From the NCBI RefSeq assembly GCF_004210375.1, contig NC_134834.1:142447009-142511008 (forward strand): a stretch of DNA of 64,000 nucleotides. The letters are read 5' to 3'. Position numbers and translations under genes: made by a program. Positions 55,551 through 64,000 of the stretch are shown here, one piece after another; position 1 is the stretch's first letter, and each line of letters opens with the position of its first letter. The notes beneath the pieces were generated by a model, which was not told the origin of the DNA, did no database searches, and saw only the letters and a list, made by a program, of their open reading frames with translations. Origin of the DNA: Tachypleus tridentatus (taxonomy: Eukaryota; Arthropoda; Merostomata; Xiphosura; Limulidae).

Positions 55551-56822
55551 TACACTACATAACCAAATGTATTTGGAACCCGACCATCACACCCATATGT
55601 GCTTGTTGAACATCTCATTCCAAAACCATGGGCATAAATATAGAGTTGGTCCCCTATTTGCTGCAACAACAGTCTCCACTCTTCTGGAAAGGCTTTTCAC
55701 TAGATTTAGGAACATGGCCACGGGAATTCGTTCCTATTCAGCCACAAGACCACAACTGAGGTCGGACGAGAAGGCCTGACTCGCAGTCGGCATTGCAATT
55801 CATCCCAAAAGTGTTCGATGGGGTTAAGGTCAGGGCTCTCTGCAGGCCAGACAAGTTATTTCACACTAACCTCGGCAAACCATGTCTTTATGGATCTCGC
55901 TTTGTGCACGGGGGCATTGTCCTGCTGAAACAGAAAGAACCTTCCCCAGCCATGCTAAAACAAAAAAGAGCCTTTCCCAAACTGTTGCCACAAAGTTGAA
56001 AGCACACAATTCTCTAGAATGTCATTGTATGCTGTAGCATTAAGATTTCCCTTCACTTAAACTAAAGAGCTTAGCCCAAATCATGAAAAATAGCCCCAGG
56101 CCATTATTCCTTCTTCATAAAATTTTACAGTTGGTACTATGCATTCAGGCAAGTAGCGTTCTTCCGACATACGTCAAAATCAGATTCGTCAGTCAGACTG
56201 CCAGATAGTGAAGCGTGATTCATCACTCCAGAGAATGCATTTCCACTGCTCCAGAGTCCAACGGTAGTGTGCTTTATACCACTCCAGCCAGAGTGGCATT
56301 GCGCATAGTGATTTTAGGCTTGTGTGCAGCTGCTGGGCCACGGAAACCCATTTCATGAAGCTTTTGACGAACAGTTCTTGTGCTGACATTGCTTCTACAG
56401 GCAGTTTGGAACTTGGTAATGAGTGTTGCAATCATGGACAGCCGATTTTTACGTGCTATGCGCTTCCGCATTCGGCGGTTCCGTTCTGTGAGCTTGTGTG
56501 GCCTACCGCTTCGTGGCTGAGCTGTTGTTGCTGCTCGACGATTCCAATTCCCAATAACAGCACTTACAGTTGACCGAGGCATCTTTGGCAGAGCAGAAAA
56601 ACTTGATGAACTGATTCGTTGAATAGGTGGTATCCTATGACAATGCCACGTTGAAAGTCATTTAGCTCTTCAGTACGACCCATTTTACTGCCAATGTATG
56701 TCTATAGAGATAGCATGGCTGTATGCCTGATTTTATGCACCTGTTAGCAAAGGGTGTGGCTGAAATAGCCGAACTCACTAATTAGAAGGGGTGTTCACAT
56801 ACTTTTGGCCATGTAGTGTATA
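55551..56822 (-). mobile_element. Tc1-like transposon with intact ends, defective
   Basis: The left end TACACTACATAACCAAATGT and the reverse complement of the right end TACACTACATGGCCAAAAGT form inverted repeats, bounded by TA. About 1.27 kb. It inserted at the edge of the 60-bp-unit array on one side and a (TA)n(TG)n tract on the other. Confidence 0.9.
55590..56684 (-). pseudogene. Tc1-family transposase remnant (DD34E)
   Basis: The start is MGRTEELNDFQRGIVIGYH at 56684. After a frameshift comes MPRSTVSAVIGNWNRRAATT, then QPRSGRPHKLTERNRRMRKR and the DNA-binding half ending KITMRNATL. The first Asp is in WTLEQWKCILWSDESRFT (about 56273-56220), the second in FQQDNAPVHKARS (near 55920), and the Glu in AESPDLNPIEHFWDEL (near 55830). 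The second Asp to Glu spacing is 34 residues including one stop. Several frameshifts and stops break it. It is closer to the fish/frog type of Tc1 than the copy at 0.7 kb. Confidence 0.88.
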
Positions 56823-57456
56823 TATATATATATGTGTGTGTGTGTTACATTCGGTCATTGAATGTAAAAGACTTACCATTTCGTTATTTTGTAACGTTGA
56901 AATTATCGAAAACAATAATGAAATGTTATTTAAGGCGCACAATGCACATGTAGCTACTACAACTCCTGAACTACAATATTTTAAAATCGTTTCATACAGA
57001 GGCCAAAGCAGTTGTCTCTGACTCTCTCGTCTTTTTTTTTTTTTCTAGTCTGTTCTTTTCTCATTTGGAATTATTCGTTTCGAAATACAAGCAATATGAT
57101 TGATGCAAATACTGAAATAACATTTTTCCTCAGTCTTTCATCATTTTAACACGTTAAACTTACGAAAACTGTTTATGTTTTATATTTAAGTAGACAGCTA
57201 TATAATGGGCTATCTGTGTTATTTCCATCAAGAATATAGAAACTCAATTTTTCGTTTTATAAGCCTTCACACCTGCCAATGTGAAACAGGGGGGCGATAT
57301 ATATATTGATAATATTGTAAATATGATCTTATTGTCTATAATTTTATTTTTAATGACACTTTAATGAATATCTCTGCGAATTATATGTTTTAAACATCAT
57401 AGTTCTTGTTCATTTTCATTAACTCAGATAAAGATTTTTCAACGTTTCTTTTACAG

Positions 57457-57657
57457 GTTCTTATTTGGATTCTATTTGTCGGTACCATGTCCTATGTTAA
57501 AGCCTGCATTGCGGGAAATTTGCGAGCACAAGGTGGACAAAAGGCATTATTTTTGTGTGGAGTTTGCACTCAAATCGGATCATCTTTAGGCGCCATTTTA
57601 ATGTTTTTTCTAGTTAATTATGGAGATATTTTTCAATCTTATTTACCGTGTACATAG
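57457..57657 (+). CDS. SLC52A3: Riboflavin transporter SLC52, last coding exon (residues 412-477)
   Basis: Encodes TM10 (VLIWILFVGTMSYVKACIAG), a short cytoplasmic turn with RAQGGQKALFLCG, TM11 (QIGSSLGAILMFFLVNY), and the tail DIFQSYLPCT before TAG at 57655-57657. The SYVK and GSxLGAxxMFxLVN motifs are family hallmarks. Total predicted length is 477 residues, close to the 445-470 of vertebrate members. Confidence 0.93.
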   Translation, partial: VLIWILFVGTMSYVKACIAGNLRAQGGQKALFLCGVCTQIGSSLGAILMFFLVNYGDIFQSYLPCT

Positions 57658-57935
57658 TTACAGGCACACTAACAACTATTAAGAGTATTATTCAGGCGTT
57701 TCACTCAATTATGTTGTTTATAAAATATTAAGTTGCATCTGACATGTCTATCATGAGGTGTAACTAGACATCAGTTATCGGAGTAGAATCATAGCAATGA
57801 CACACCATTATCCTGAAAAACACACATTACTAAGATAACAGAAAATAGGCCTGAACTTTAAAACACGTTTTTAAATTATTTTTTTTTTATGGAATGCATT
57901 TGACTGGAATATGGAACTCCTTTTGAGATACATTC

Positions 57936-58236
57936 TATGTGTGAGTTTGTTTTCTTTCTTTTTTTTAATTTCGAGCAAAGCTATATCATGGCTATCTGCG
58001 CTAGCTGTCCCTAATTTACCAGTGTAAGACTAGAGGAAAGGCAGCTAGTCATCACCAACCACCGCCAAATCTTGGGCTACTCTTTTACCAATGAATAGTG
58101 GGATTGATCATAACATTATAATATCCCCACCACTGAAAGGGCGAGCACGTTTGATGTAACGTGGTTCGAACCCGCGACCTTCGGAGTAAGAATCGAACGC
58201 CTTAACCCACCTAGACATGCCGGGCTGTATGTGTGA
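57936..58236 (-). mobile_element. SINE family A with 9-bp target duplication
   Basis: TATGTGTGA at 57936-57944 and 58228-58236. Tail TTTTTTTTAATTTCGAGCA, body TCTTGGGCTACTCTTTTACC, head CTAGACATGCCGGGCT. Lies just 3' of the SLC52 gene. Confidence 0.93.
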
Positions 58237-58239
58237 ATT

Positions 58240-60150
58240 AACAGAAACTGAGACACTGTCCGTTATTAGAAGTGGGACATGCTGTACACCATGTATAGTA
58301 AACAAAAACATCAAATCCGTTGTAACTTATTCTACGTACTGATCTTCCACAATAGCGATAATTAAACGTTTGCTTTTATTTATTTCGTTAAACATGTCTT
58401 TTTTCTCTTATATTTGGTATTGTACTATTCTGTCTATTTCGTTAACATGTAAAAATCCCACGCAAGTGTCTTTCTTTGGGATATTTATGATTATCTTGAA
58501 TATTAGTAGAGTCGTCTGCCTTATAAAAGCAACAAACTCTTTGAAATATCTAAGGTTTTTATATAACAGCCTATTCTCTAGAATACGGTTTAGAAATGAA
58601 CGACGAATTAACATGTTTTTGTATGTTATCGAATGATACGTTGCTTCGAATTATAATGAAAATAGAGATTGATTTTATGGATTAGAATAAGTTAAATATG
58701 AATCGTATTTATGTTTTGTTATGGTATATATACACTTTTCTCTTTTGTAAAATATTATTCTCCAGCTGAGCTGAAGAACACTTAAAACTGAATTTCTTTT
58801 CAGTGATAATATCAATAAATTAAGAAAACTTCTATACTATGTTCTGATGTATCAACGCTTAAAAGCGTGTTTCGATACCCGAGTTAGACATAACACAGCA
58901 GCTAGATGCATAGTTTTGCTCTTTACAAAAACCAAACAAAAATATCTTATAATGCAAATTAAGTTTGAAAGAGTAAAATATATTTAGCAATGGAGATTTT
59001 TTATTTGAAAATAATAATTTGAATTTATTTAATTCGTAAGTTGTTTGTTTATTAACTTTTTTCAAGCAATGAAACTCAACCGTTTTGTTAAGAAAAGGTG
59101 CCTCTATTACCAATAATTTTAATTTTGTCTTTACTGTATCTTTTTCTCAAATCTTCCTAACGCAGTTTTTCATAAGTTGGATATTGTTGTTGTAAACCTG
59201 AAAAAGAGCAACAAAAAACTCCTACTACTTATTAGAACCAATAAAAAACTCAATGTAGAAAATAATATGTGATTTTACTTTGAAATACTGCTGTGTTAAG
59301 CCTAAACAGAGCTACAAAAATTTTACTACTTGTGATAAAAATGTAAAAACTCATTGAAAAAAATAAAACCTGATTTTACTTATTTATTAGAGGTAAACAT
59401 TTATGAGTTAAATTGTACAATGAAGGTATAAAACCACTTGCAGTTATTTCTGTTGCCAATATACAATTGAATAGTTTAGCGTTTGTTGCATTGTTCATAA
59501 AGCACCAGTAATTTCAACGGGAAACCTTTGAGCTTATCAAATTAACGCTGACTAAAATTCCGTCTCTACTTTTTGTATATTTTAACCTTTATGTTGTTGT
59601 CAGGTAAATATTAGGTAAGTAATATGTAATAAAAAACTTCATGTAGGTAAACTATCATTTGTCAACAAAAGATGCCGCAATTATCACTAAATAAAATAAC
59701 AGAAACGAAAGTAATGAAACAAGAGAAAAAGAAAATGAAAAAAAGATTTAGGTTGTGATTTAAAAGTTCATGAACCACGTAGAAACTACAGTTACACCAT
59801 AGATGCATTTCATAGTTGTACATGATGCCACAGGAAACAAAACAACAAAAATAATAAATAGAATGACGTGTTAAGGAAACAAGAAAATCAGAGCTACGCT
59901 AGCTGACAGCATTCTTGGATAATAAGACCAAACATTATTAACCTCTGTTACGACTTATGTGTGAAAATGCTTAAACTGAGAAAGATGATTCGTTAATATG
60001 TAACAGGTGTGTTACTACCTCAAAATAAAAAATGATAATTATTATTAGAACACTATTTTCACTATATCAGTGAGAATCTTAAACAAGAAAAGTATAAGAG
60101 TTTCATGAAACCTTATTTATTGTATATCAGTACTAGGGAAATCAGGTTGA
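58240..60150. other. AT-rich DNA with one SINE B piece
   Basis: A family B fragment lies at 58860-58945 (CGTGTTTCGATACCCGAGTT). A loosely duplicated segment (AGAGC(A/T)ACAAAAA, CCTACTACTT) occurs at 59200-59400. No gene recognised. Confidence 0.4.
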
Positions 60151-60159
60151 GGAGGAGCG

Positions 60160-60240
60160 AGGCCTAACATGATGTGGTGATTAGAACGTTTGTCTCGCAA
60201 TCCGAGGACCATCGGTTCAATACCCGTAACCAACGATCTT
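60160..60240 (+). mobile_element. Isolated tRNA-like SINE head
   Basis: GAGGCCTAACATGATGTGGT, GATTAGAACGTTTGTCTCGC, AATCCGAGGACCATCGGTTC, AATACCCG has A-box-like and B-box-like blocks like the SINE heads, but no body follows. It does not fold as a standard tRNA as far as I can judge by eye. Confidence 0.5.
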
Positions 60241-60249
60241 ACTTTTACG

Positions 60250-61435
60250 CTCAAAGCTAGGATTTATCAGTCTGACTTAGGTACTATTACAGGTTATTTA
60301 GAAGTACATTGAGAGGCAAATAATTCAGACATGAAGAGTTATAAAAAATGTTTATTAATGGTATGGATTGAAGGTTGTTGTCCTATTCTTTGATAATAAC
60401 TTCGATGTCATTCAATGCCAAGTTCCTGTCTTCGGAGCTTTAATTAATATGCACCATACTCCAGAAATGTTAATTGAAAAGGTGGAGACAACAACAAATG
60501 AAACATTTGTAATAAAAATTACAAAAATGCCTTACCATAATAACAGTTGTAAGCGTAAACAACATATAAGGTAAATAGTATAAGAGTATTATGAAATGAC
60601 GGCAACCAATCAACAACTGTGTTCAAATCACTGACCAATTTTGGCAAATGCCAATGTACTGGCTTCATTGTCATTACTTGTTTTTAGTTGGCCTACACTA
60701 GATATATACATAACTGACTTTGTAGTACATAGCTCTGTTTGTTTAAGCATTGTAAACCAGTAGACTTATCGTTGTCATAAAGGAATAGGACACAGCTAAA
60801 GACATACAAATTGTTTTCAACTGATGGGAAGGATGGTTCTCATCTGAGAACCGTCTGCCTAATAGTCTGGAAACAGGGCAGGTATCCTGGTGACACACAG
60901 TAAAAACACGTTTACTGTTCTTCAACTAAATTAACCTTCATGCTGGCTGTTTTAGAACAATTACATGGTAATATCTTTGTGCTTTGTTTTGTAGAGGGCT
61001 TTAAATTTAACTCTTTGGCTTTTCAACGATGCGATATCATGTTTATGCAAAATTCTGATCTTGCACCTGGAACAAAGGTTTGTGTAACATTAGTTAGTAT
61101 TGTTGGATTTTTTTATCTTCTGTGGAAGAACTTGATACACAAGAAAGGGTTACGTTTGTGTCTATGATTGTTTTCTTGAGGAAGGATTCAGATAATTGTT
61201 TGGTTAAAATGTTTCATTTATTATTTCATATAACAAGGTATGAAAAGCAACAAATTACTGGCTAAACGCTAAAAGTTAGTGAAGCATTGAAGATCAGTAG
61301 GCTTAAGATTTGCGATAAATATCAGTTAAGTTGTACATGTTTTTCCTCTACATTACTCCTAATTTACAGTAACTCCTCTAATTATGAATCTGAAATAACC
61401 AAATTAAAAGGAATATGGAACAAAAAGAATCTGTA
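60250..61435. other. Intergenic DNA, nothing recognised
   Basis: Open frames at 60368-60574 and 60940-61167 have no family features that I recognise. Confidence 0.4.
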
Positions 61436-61439
61436 GCTT

Positions 61440-61905
61440 GCATGATTTTCAAAATAAATTGTCTGATATAATCAAGAATTCACAGATATAACAAATAATT
61501 ATTGTGATATCACAATTAATTTTCTGATATAACCAAGAATTCACTGATTAAACAAAAAATTATTGTTATATCACAGTTAATTATGCCAATACGAAATTTC
61601 TGATTTACTAATAATTATTTGATACAACAAAGAAATGTCTGAGAGTACGAAGAAGCATTTGTTAATACCATACCTTATTTGGTATAACTACATGTTGTTT
61701 GGTATCCCTATTTATTGTTTGATATAACCATACCTTATTTGGCATCATCATACATTGTTTGGTATCACTATACATTGTTTGATAGAACCATACATTGTTT
61801 GTTAGAACCATATAGTGTTTGGTATCATTATAAATTGTTTAAAAGAATCATACAAAGTTCGATATACCCAAAACTTGTCTGATACAATCAGCAATTGAGA
61901 TAACT
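61440..61905. repeat. Degenerate short-unit tandem repeat
   Basis: The first part (61440-61585) repeats a unit of about 60 bp with TCTGATATAACCAAGAATTC. The second (61650-61880) repeats a unit of about 20 bp, ACCATACATTGTTTGGTATC and variants, about ten times. Confidence 0.8.
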
Positions 61906-62039
61906 AAAAACACGGACGCAATTTAGTTCTGAGGCAGAGCTACTGGTTTCAGAAATGTCGATATTTACTCGAATAGGTACAATACCACAAAATATTCTAC
62001 GTGCCTTTTAAGTTAAGGGTGCATTATCAGGATAACAGT

Positions 62040-62315
62040 TGTTTGCGTTTTTTTAATGCCGCGCAAAGCTACACGAGGGCTATCTGCGCTAACTGTTCCT
62101 AATTTAGCAGTGTAAGGCTAAAGGGAAGGCAGCTAGACATCACCATCCACCGCCAACTTTTGGGCTACTCTTTTACCAAAGAATAGTGAGATTGACCGTC
62201 ACATTATAACGCCCCCACGGCTGAAAGGGCGAACATGTTTGGTGCGACAGGAATTCGAACCCGCCATCCTTGGATTACGAGTGCAGTTCCTTAACCACCT
62301 AGTCATACAGGGCCA
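62040..62315 (-). mobile_element. SINE family A, full length
   Basis: CCGCGCAAAGCTACACGAGG, GGGCTACTCTTTTACC, GAATTCGAACCCGCCATCC and head CACCTAGTCATACAGGGCC. Reverse orientation. Confidence 0.93.
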
Positions 62316-62317
62316 AG

Positions 62318-62530
62318 GCATTACTTGGTGTTTAGGGCGTTTACTCGCAATTTGAAAGTTTCAATTTTGGTTCCTCTTCACAAAATATGCTCGTTGTATA
62401 TGGTCTTCGGGTAGGTAGGGATAACTAGCTGCCTTTCCTCTAGTCTTACACTGCTAAATTAGAGACGGCTAGCGCAGATAGCCCTCGTGTAGCTTTGCGC
62501 AAAATTCAGAAACAAACAAACAAACAAATA
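62318..62530 (+). mobile_element. SINE family A with deleted middle, head-to-head with its neighbour
   Basis: Old head (GTTTAGGGCGTTTACTCGCA, TTTTGGTTCCTCTTCAC) and an intact 3' half (CTAGCTGCCTTTCCTCTAGT, CTAGCGCAGATAGCCCTCGT) with tail (ACAAA)n. The two heads touch at 62316. Confidence 0.88.
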
Positions 62531-62534
62531 CCTT

Positions 62535-63310
62535 ACTCCTTTTAGAAGTGCCCGAAACAATTTCAGTAGAGTTTAAACTGCACACCTACTTTAACAGTTC
62601 CCTATTAATACACAGAACATCCTACTCCCCCTTTTTTCTCCAGTTTGCTTCAGGACGGGCGAATAGACGGAAAACAGAGTCACAAAAAACAAATTTAGTT
62701 TATAAATTATAAAAATTAGAAAAGTTATTTAAGACTTATACGTTTTAACTCAATCTAGATTTATACAGAAACCAATTAAACTCTCTTTCCTATTTCAACT
62801 TCAAGAATTCCACAAATAAATCATCCAGCCACTTGTTTCTCAGCTTCCAAAAACATCTGATTGTCCCTCACTTGAACCACTGGCATAATCTAATAACTGT
62901 TTTTTTAAACATAAATACACATAGTTGAACTATAACAAAATAAACGAGATACGATTCACGTGCTGAACATAATCTTATCTTATGTGGAAGGTATCACAGT
63001 TTGGAAGGATTTTTCAAACAAGTACAATGTTCATGAGGTTACATATGTCATATTTATTTACTCTATAGTACTTCGAAAACGTCTTGCTCATTCAGATAAA
63101 CAGAGTTGTGATATGCTTATAACATACGTTGCTTACCACAAGAATGGGAGGGTTATAATAGTTCGAACTCTTACCAGAACTATTCTGTCTCCCAGATCGG
63201 CTGACACGCAACAAAAGTTTATTTGGAAAACTATACATATCAGTTGTTTAAAGATATCAAGATATCAATAGCGTAAATAACGCCAGGAAAGCGAGATCGC
63301 TGCGAATACA
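62535..63310. other. AT-rich DNA, nothing recognised
   Basis: A 103-codon frame at 62960-63271 has no family features that I recognise. Confidence 0.35.
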
Positions 63311-63312
63311 GA

Positions 63313-63402
63313 TCATCGTCAGGTTCACCGAAGAAGGTCGAAACGTTGTTCGATCCTCTACGTAGTGCTTTCTCTATCCATACCAGCCGTTTTTACATAT
63401 AT
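63313..63402 (+). repeat. Penelope-like terminal fragment (family C repeat)
   Basis: GAAGAAGGTCGAAACGTTGT, then CTATCCATACCAGCCGTTTT, then TACATATATAACAAAG. Confidence 0.65.
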
Positions 63403-63849
63403 AACAAAGAATATTACATTATTAACACAAATAGCCAAGAAACACCTCACTCTAATATTTCTGAACAATATAACAAGTATTATGAGTACCTTACTTACAT
63501 AAAATAAGAAAACAACCCATTGCCAGCATCTGTAGTGTACTTGAGTTAATATAAACTGTGTATTTGAAGAGTTTCTTATATCAAATACACTCTTGAAATG
63601 TGTGAAATTACCAACAAACTGTTTGTGTGTTTACCAAATAAACCGATGTGTTAAGAGAAACTCTAAATTCTATGTATGACACTCGTGGACATTTGCTGGA
63701 TGAAGGAAGTACAAACAGTGCTAAATAATAAATCTTCTATCCACGTTTACTTAAAGTTTTAAGTAGCATTTTACAGTATGTATAAAACACAGCACAAAAG
63801 AACTCTCGATTCTGTTTGATCCTTCAAACGCTACAGAGACCTGAATCCC

Positions 63850-63940
63850 GATGCTGAAAGGAGAGGGTTTCGCTACCAGTGGAAGACATAATGCAGATAA
63901 CCCATTGTGTAGCTTTGTGTTTAATAGTAAACAAAGAAAA
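63850..63940 (+). mobile_element. SINE family B fragment
   Basis: GAGAGGGTTTCGCTACCAGT, then CAGATAACCCATTGTGTAGC, then TTTGTGTTTAATAGTAAACA. The stretch 63405-63850 before it shows nothing recognised. Confidence 0.7.
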
Positions 63941-64000
63941 TATTTAAAAGAACTGAGCTAAAGACACATAACAATAATTTCGAAAATTATCACAAATTTT

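Larger units (their letters stand above)
53968..57456 (+). other. Intron 4 of the SLC52 coding region
   Basis: GTAAGT...TTTTACAG. Holds SINE B pieces, a short 60-bp-unit array and a Tc1-like transposon. 56850-57456 shows nothing beyond a (TA)n(TG)n microsatellite at its start. Confidence 0.8.
38467..57657 (+). other. SLC52A3: Riboflavin transporter (SLC52 family) gene, exon-intron layout
   Basis: Coding exons are 38511-38741, 39842-40321, 41265-41555, 53737-53967 and 57457-57657. Every donor begins GT(A) and every acceptor ends AG after a pyrimidine-rich tract (for example TTTTTCAG at 53736). All exon lengths are multiples of three, so all four coding introns are phase 0. The first listed exon starts at 38467 after TTTTTTTACAG, which implies a noncoding first exon upstream that I could not place. 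Introns are 1.1, 0.9, 12.2 and 3.5 kb. No clear polyadenylation site was chosen. The symbol marks family membership; which vertebrate paralogue is nearest is undecided. Confidence 0.85.

Noticed and set aside
60368-61167. Two open frames of 68 and 75 codons
   Set aside because: No recognisable domain. The hydrophobic end of the second (VSIVGFFYLLW) is not enough to propose a membrane protein.
62960-63271. 103-codon open frame
   Set aside because: Looked at for transposase, RT and host motifs. None recognised, no splice or repeat context; probably chance.

Overview
This is an AT-rich animal nuclear window with intron-split genes and no operon-like packing, promoter arrays or bacterial ribosome-binding sites. 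Two host genes can be supported. Dozens of copies of a tRNA-derived SINE of about 270 bp carry a GGTTCGAAYCC-type B box and an (ACAAA)n tail. From memory, this SINE and the gene types resemble chelicerate, and specifically horseshoe-crab (Limulidae), sequence. That identification is an inference and was not checked against any database.

Layout. 0.7-1.7 kb holds a dead Tc1-like transposon. 5.65-7.22 kb (minus strand) holds the last exon of a TRIM2/3/71-like gene: coiled coil, filamin domain and NHL propeller. A one-base frameshift cuts off the last propeller strand, and no RING/B-box exon was found in the window. 11.7-12.6 kb is a decayed LINE ORF1 with a GDSL-esterase-like domain. 16.07-17.85 kb (minus) and 42.37-44.82 kb (plus) are two copies of one unusual DNA transposon. 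It has CAC...GTG ends, long imperfect inverted repeats, a real GT-AG intron and a protein with an EEQGERFHQDI motif. 24.86-27.25 kb is a Penelope-like retroelement with direct terminal repeats. 29.1-30.4 kb is a second, 5'-truncated Penelope-like element split by a SINE with an 11-bp target duplication.

The main gene is a riboflavin transporter of the SLC52 family on the plus strand. Five coding exons lie between 38,511 and 57,657. All four coding introns are phase 0 with consensus GT-AG ends, and the predicted protein is 477 residues. Its 12.2-kb fourth intron holds a LINE tail, the CAC-ended transposon, a SINE, a mariner element, a 3-kb minisatellite of about 60 bp per unit and a second array of about 58 bp per unit. 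The next intron holds a related 60-bp array with a Tc1-like element inserted at its edge.

The rest is intergenic or intronic AT-rich DNA with old SINE pieces, Penelope tails, a foldback and short tandem repeats. Possible extra exons (35.7-35.9 kb, signal-peptide-like, minus; 18.06-18.18 kb, minus) are weak and marked as such. Apart from the two genes, nothing here looks like a multi-gene functional system. The most interesting candidate is the CAC-ended transposon family.
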